Program-made: the position numbers and the translations under genes
In this document: piece by piece, positions 13,170 to 14,439 of the stretch
How positions within the stretch are numbered: position 1 is the stretch's first letter
Layout of the letters: each line of letters opens with the position of its first letter
The notes under the pieces: generated by a model
What the model saw: only the letters and a program-made list of their open reading frames with translations
What the model was told of the DNA's origin: nothing
Databases searched by the model: none
Assembly (NCBI GenBank): GCA_051881635.1
Contig: JBJEQG010000103.1
Span: 1 to 14,439, forward strand
Reading direction: 5' to 3'
Length of the DNA stretch: 14,439 bases
Source: JBJEQG01 sp051881635
GTDB taxonomy: Bacteria > Bacillota > Clostridia > Oscillospirales > Acutalibacteraceae

Positions 13170-14276
13170 TTAAATTTGACTTTCGGATTTTAGATAAGCG
13201 TTGATAAAGCCGTCAAGGTCACCGTCCATAACAGCATTGATGTTGCCTGTTTCAAAGTTTGTGCGGTGGTCTTTAACAAGGGTATAGGGCATGAAAACAT
13301 AGGAACGGATTTGAGCACCCCATGCAATTTCCTTTTGAACGCCTTTAATGTCCTCGATTTTTTCCAAATGCTCTCTCTCTTTGATTTCCAAAAGTTTGGA
13401 TTTCAACATTGTCATGGCAACCTCACGGTTTTGTGTTTGACTTCTTTCAACCTGACAGGAAACAACAATGCCTGTTGGTTTATGAATCAAGCGAACAGCG
13501 GAGGAAGTTTTATTAACCTTTTGACCGCCCGCACCGCTGGCACGGTAAACTTGCATTTCAATGTCATCGGGATTGATTTCAACATGAATATTATTGTCAA
13601 TTTCGGGCATAACTTCCAAAGAGGCGAATGAGGTATGACGGCGGCCCGAAGCGTCAAACGGCGATACACGAACCAAGCGATGAACGCCAGATTCACTTTT
13701 TAAATAGCCGTAAGCATTTTCGCCTTCAATCAAAATGACAGCACTTTTTAATCCGGCCTCTTCACCGTCCAAATAATCAATCGTCTTAACCTTGAAATTA
13801 TGACGCTCCCCCCAACGGCAATACATACGATAAAGCATTTCCGCCCAATCCTGAGCCTCAGTGCCGCCTGCACCCGCATGGAAAGTCAAAATGGCATTTT
13901 TGCCGTCATATTCACCCGTCAAAAGTGTAGACAAACGCTGATTTTCCAAATTTTCTTTGATTTCATTATAAGCGGCGGTTGCCTCATCTAAAAGGGAAAT
14001 ATCTTCTTCTTCATTGGCAAGCTCAATCAAAGCGTGTGTATCCTCATAGGCGGAAACCAAGTCTTGATAGTTTGTCACCTTATTTTTTAAAGTTCCTGTG
14101 CGTTGAAGAATTTTTTGGGAATTTTCCGCATCGTCCCAAAATCCAGGTTGGGCGGCTCTTGCCTCCAACTGTTCAATTTCCATATTTAATTTTTCAATGC
14201 CAAGTGCATCGGCAAGGTCATCAATATCCGGCCAAAGCTCTTCGAGAGCAAGACGCAATTCATCAAATTGTACCAT
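13170..14276 (-). CDS. prfB: Peptide chain release factor 2 (single-frame)
   Basis: RF2 releases the finished protein at UGA and UAA codons. The 368-residue product contains SPF (205-207), the RF2-type stop-codon-reading tripeptide (RF1 has PxT), and GGQ (250-252) in SGAGGQKVNKTSS, which enters the peptidyl transferase centre. The ATG at 14276 is chosen because GGAGAG (14283-14288) lies 6 bases upstream on the coding strand and yields the usual MVQFDEL start. An upstream in-frame TTG at 14327 has no binding site and lies only about a dozen bases from the predicted transcript start. The gene reads in one frame throughout. Around residues 20-30, where most bacterial prfB genes have CTTTGA and a +1 shift, there is no in-frame stop. 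It converges on argF. Confidence 0.96.
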   Translation of the reverse strand: MVQFDELRLALEELWPDIDDLADALGIEKLNMEIEQLEARAAQPGFWDDAENSQKILQRTGTLKNKVTNYQDLVSAYEDTHALIELANEEEDISLLDEATAAYNEIKENLENQRLSTLLTGEYDGKNAILTFHAGAGGTEAQDWAEMLYRMYCRWGERHNFKVKTIDYLDGEEAGLKSAVILIEGENAYGYLKSESGVHRLVRVSPFDASGRRHTSFASLEVMPEIDNNIHVEINPDDIEMQVYRASGAGGQKVNKTSSAVRLIHKPTGIVVSCQVERSQTQNREVAMTMLKSKLLEIKEREHLEKIEDIKGVQKEIAWGAQIRSYVFMPYTLVKDHRTNFETGNINAVMDGDLDGFINAYLKSESQI

Positions 14277-14319
14277 AGTTTTCTCTCCATAATCCTTAAA
14301 ATCATTTATGCCGTGGAAT

Positions 14320-14334
14320 GCCGTCAAATACGGC
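14320..14334 (-). other. Small hairpin in prfB leader
   Basis: On the minus strand GCCGT (14334-14330) and ACGGC (14324-14320) form a 5-bp stem with a 5-base loop, close to the predicted start of the prfB transcript. A further ACGGC copy occurs downstream near 14314. It may stabilise the message; the sequence shows no terminator T run, so attenuation is not supported. Confidence 0.35.
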
Positions 14335-14346
14335 GTTATCTTTTTT

Positions 14347-14375
14347 ATTATAAATGATATTTTAAAAAAAGTAAA
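14347..14375 (-). promoter_or_regulatory. Promoter of prfB
   Basis: Read on the minus strand, TTTACT (14375-14370) is a 4/6 -35 match. It is followed by 17 bases and a perfect -10 TATAAT (14352-14347). Transcription would begin near 14340, giving a leader of about 64 bases to the ATG at 14276. Confidence 0.7.
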
Positions 14376-14433
14376 GTCAGGATATGATATATTTTTATAT
14401 TTAGGAATATATTTTTATAGGAGGAGTGATATT

Positions 14434-14439
14434 ATGTGC
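14434..14439 (+). CDS. Start of an unidentified gene, cut by window end
   Basis: AGGAGGAG (14419-14426) lies 7 bases before ATG at 14434, and only two codons (Met-Cys) are visible. The strong ribosome binding site and the divergent position relative to prfB make a real start likely. A cysteine at position 2 is seen in class II glutamine amidotransferases, among many other possibilities; two residues cannot identify the product. Confidence 0.5.

Noticed and set aside
13487..13696. ORFs antisense to or out of frame with prfB and the arg genes (for example here, 4657-5067, 5422-5832)
   Set aside because: They lie wholly or mostly within strongly identified genes, have no supporting start signals, and their products resemble no protein family.
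1..14439. CRISPR array, tRNA or rRNA genes, phage integrase or transposase genes
   Set aside because: I looked for regularly spaced direct repeats, tRNA-like cloverleafs, rRNA-like stretches and characteristic protein motifs and saw none.

Overview
The window looks like a chromosomal segment of a low- to mid-GC member of the Bacillota, probably a clostridium-like or related anaerobe. The grounds are strong GGAGG-type ribosome binding sites, two TTG starts, sigma-A-type promoters, A+T-rich spacers, an ArgR-type ARG-box candidate, and close family resemblance of the proteins to Bacillota homologues. No species can be named from the sequence alone.

Left part (1-2624) is accessory in character. 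Bases 1-182 form a non-coding element with 11-bp perfect terminal inverted repeats and nested internal hairpins (MITE-like). Next is a two-gene operon with an 8-bp overlap. It encodes a MarR-type regulator with a run of four cysteines, then a fusion of an ArsN/PAT-like GNAT acetyltransferase with a C_GCAxxG_C_C putative redox domain. A palindrome overlaps the -35 element of its promoter and is a good candidate autoregulatory operator. I read this pair as a possible thiol-reactive toxicant (arsenical-type) response module; that is inference. Two small unrecognised acidic proteins and one doubtful 32-codon ORF follow. The region is more A+T-rich and uses more AGA/AGG and ATA codons than the arginine genes, which suggests separate acquisition.

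Middle part (2606-3963): a clear extended -10 promoter drives a flavin reductase-family protein. This overlaps by 8 bp an SDR oxidoreductase that resembles the EF-P 5-aminopentanone reductase (YmfI) group. A 15-bp-stem hairpin follows.

Main part (4115-13129): an arginine biosynthesis cluster on the + strand, in the order argG, argH, argC, argJ, argB, a HAD-family hydrolase, argD, argF. It covers glutamate to arginine by the acetyl-recycling route: ArgJ transfers acetyl from N-acetylornithine to glutamate, ArgB/ArgC/ArgD make N-acetylornithine, ArgF makes citrulline, and ArgG/ArgH finish. argA, argE, argR and carAB are not in the window. An ARG-box-like site lies just upstream of the argG promoter. 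A terminator-like hairpin sits between argG and argH and may set unequal expression. ArgB carries features of arginine-inhibited kinases. The HAD gene has no known place in the pathway.

Right end (13089-14439): a bidirectional-looking terminator separates argF from prfB (RF2, minus strand). This prfB reads in one frame without the usual programmed +1 frameshift. A divergent gene begins at 14434 and is cut by the window end after two codons. A short dispersed repeat (core TTTAGGTCAAGCC) occurs three times: in the left element, between argC and argJ, and beside the prfB terminator.
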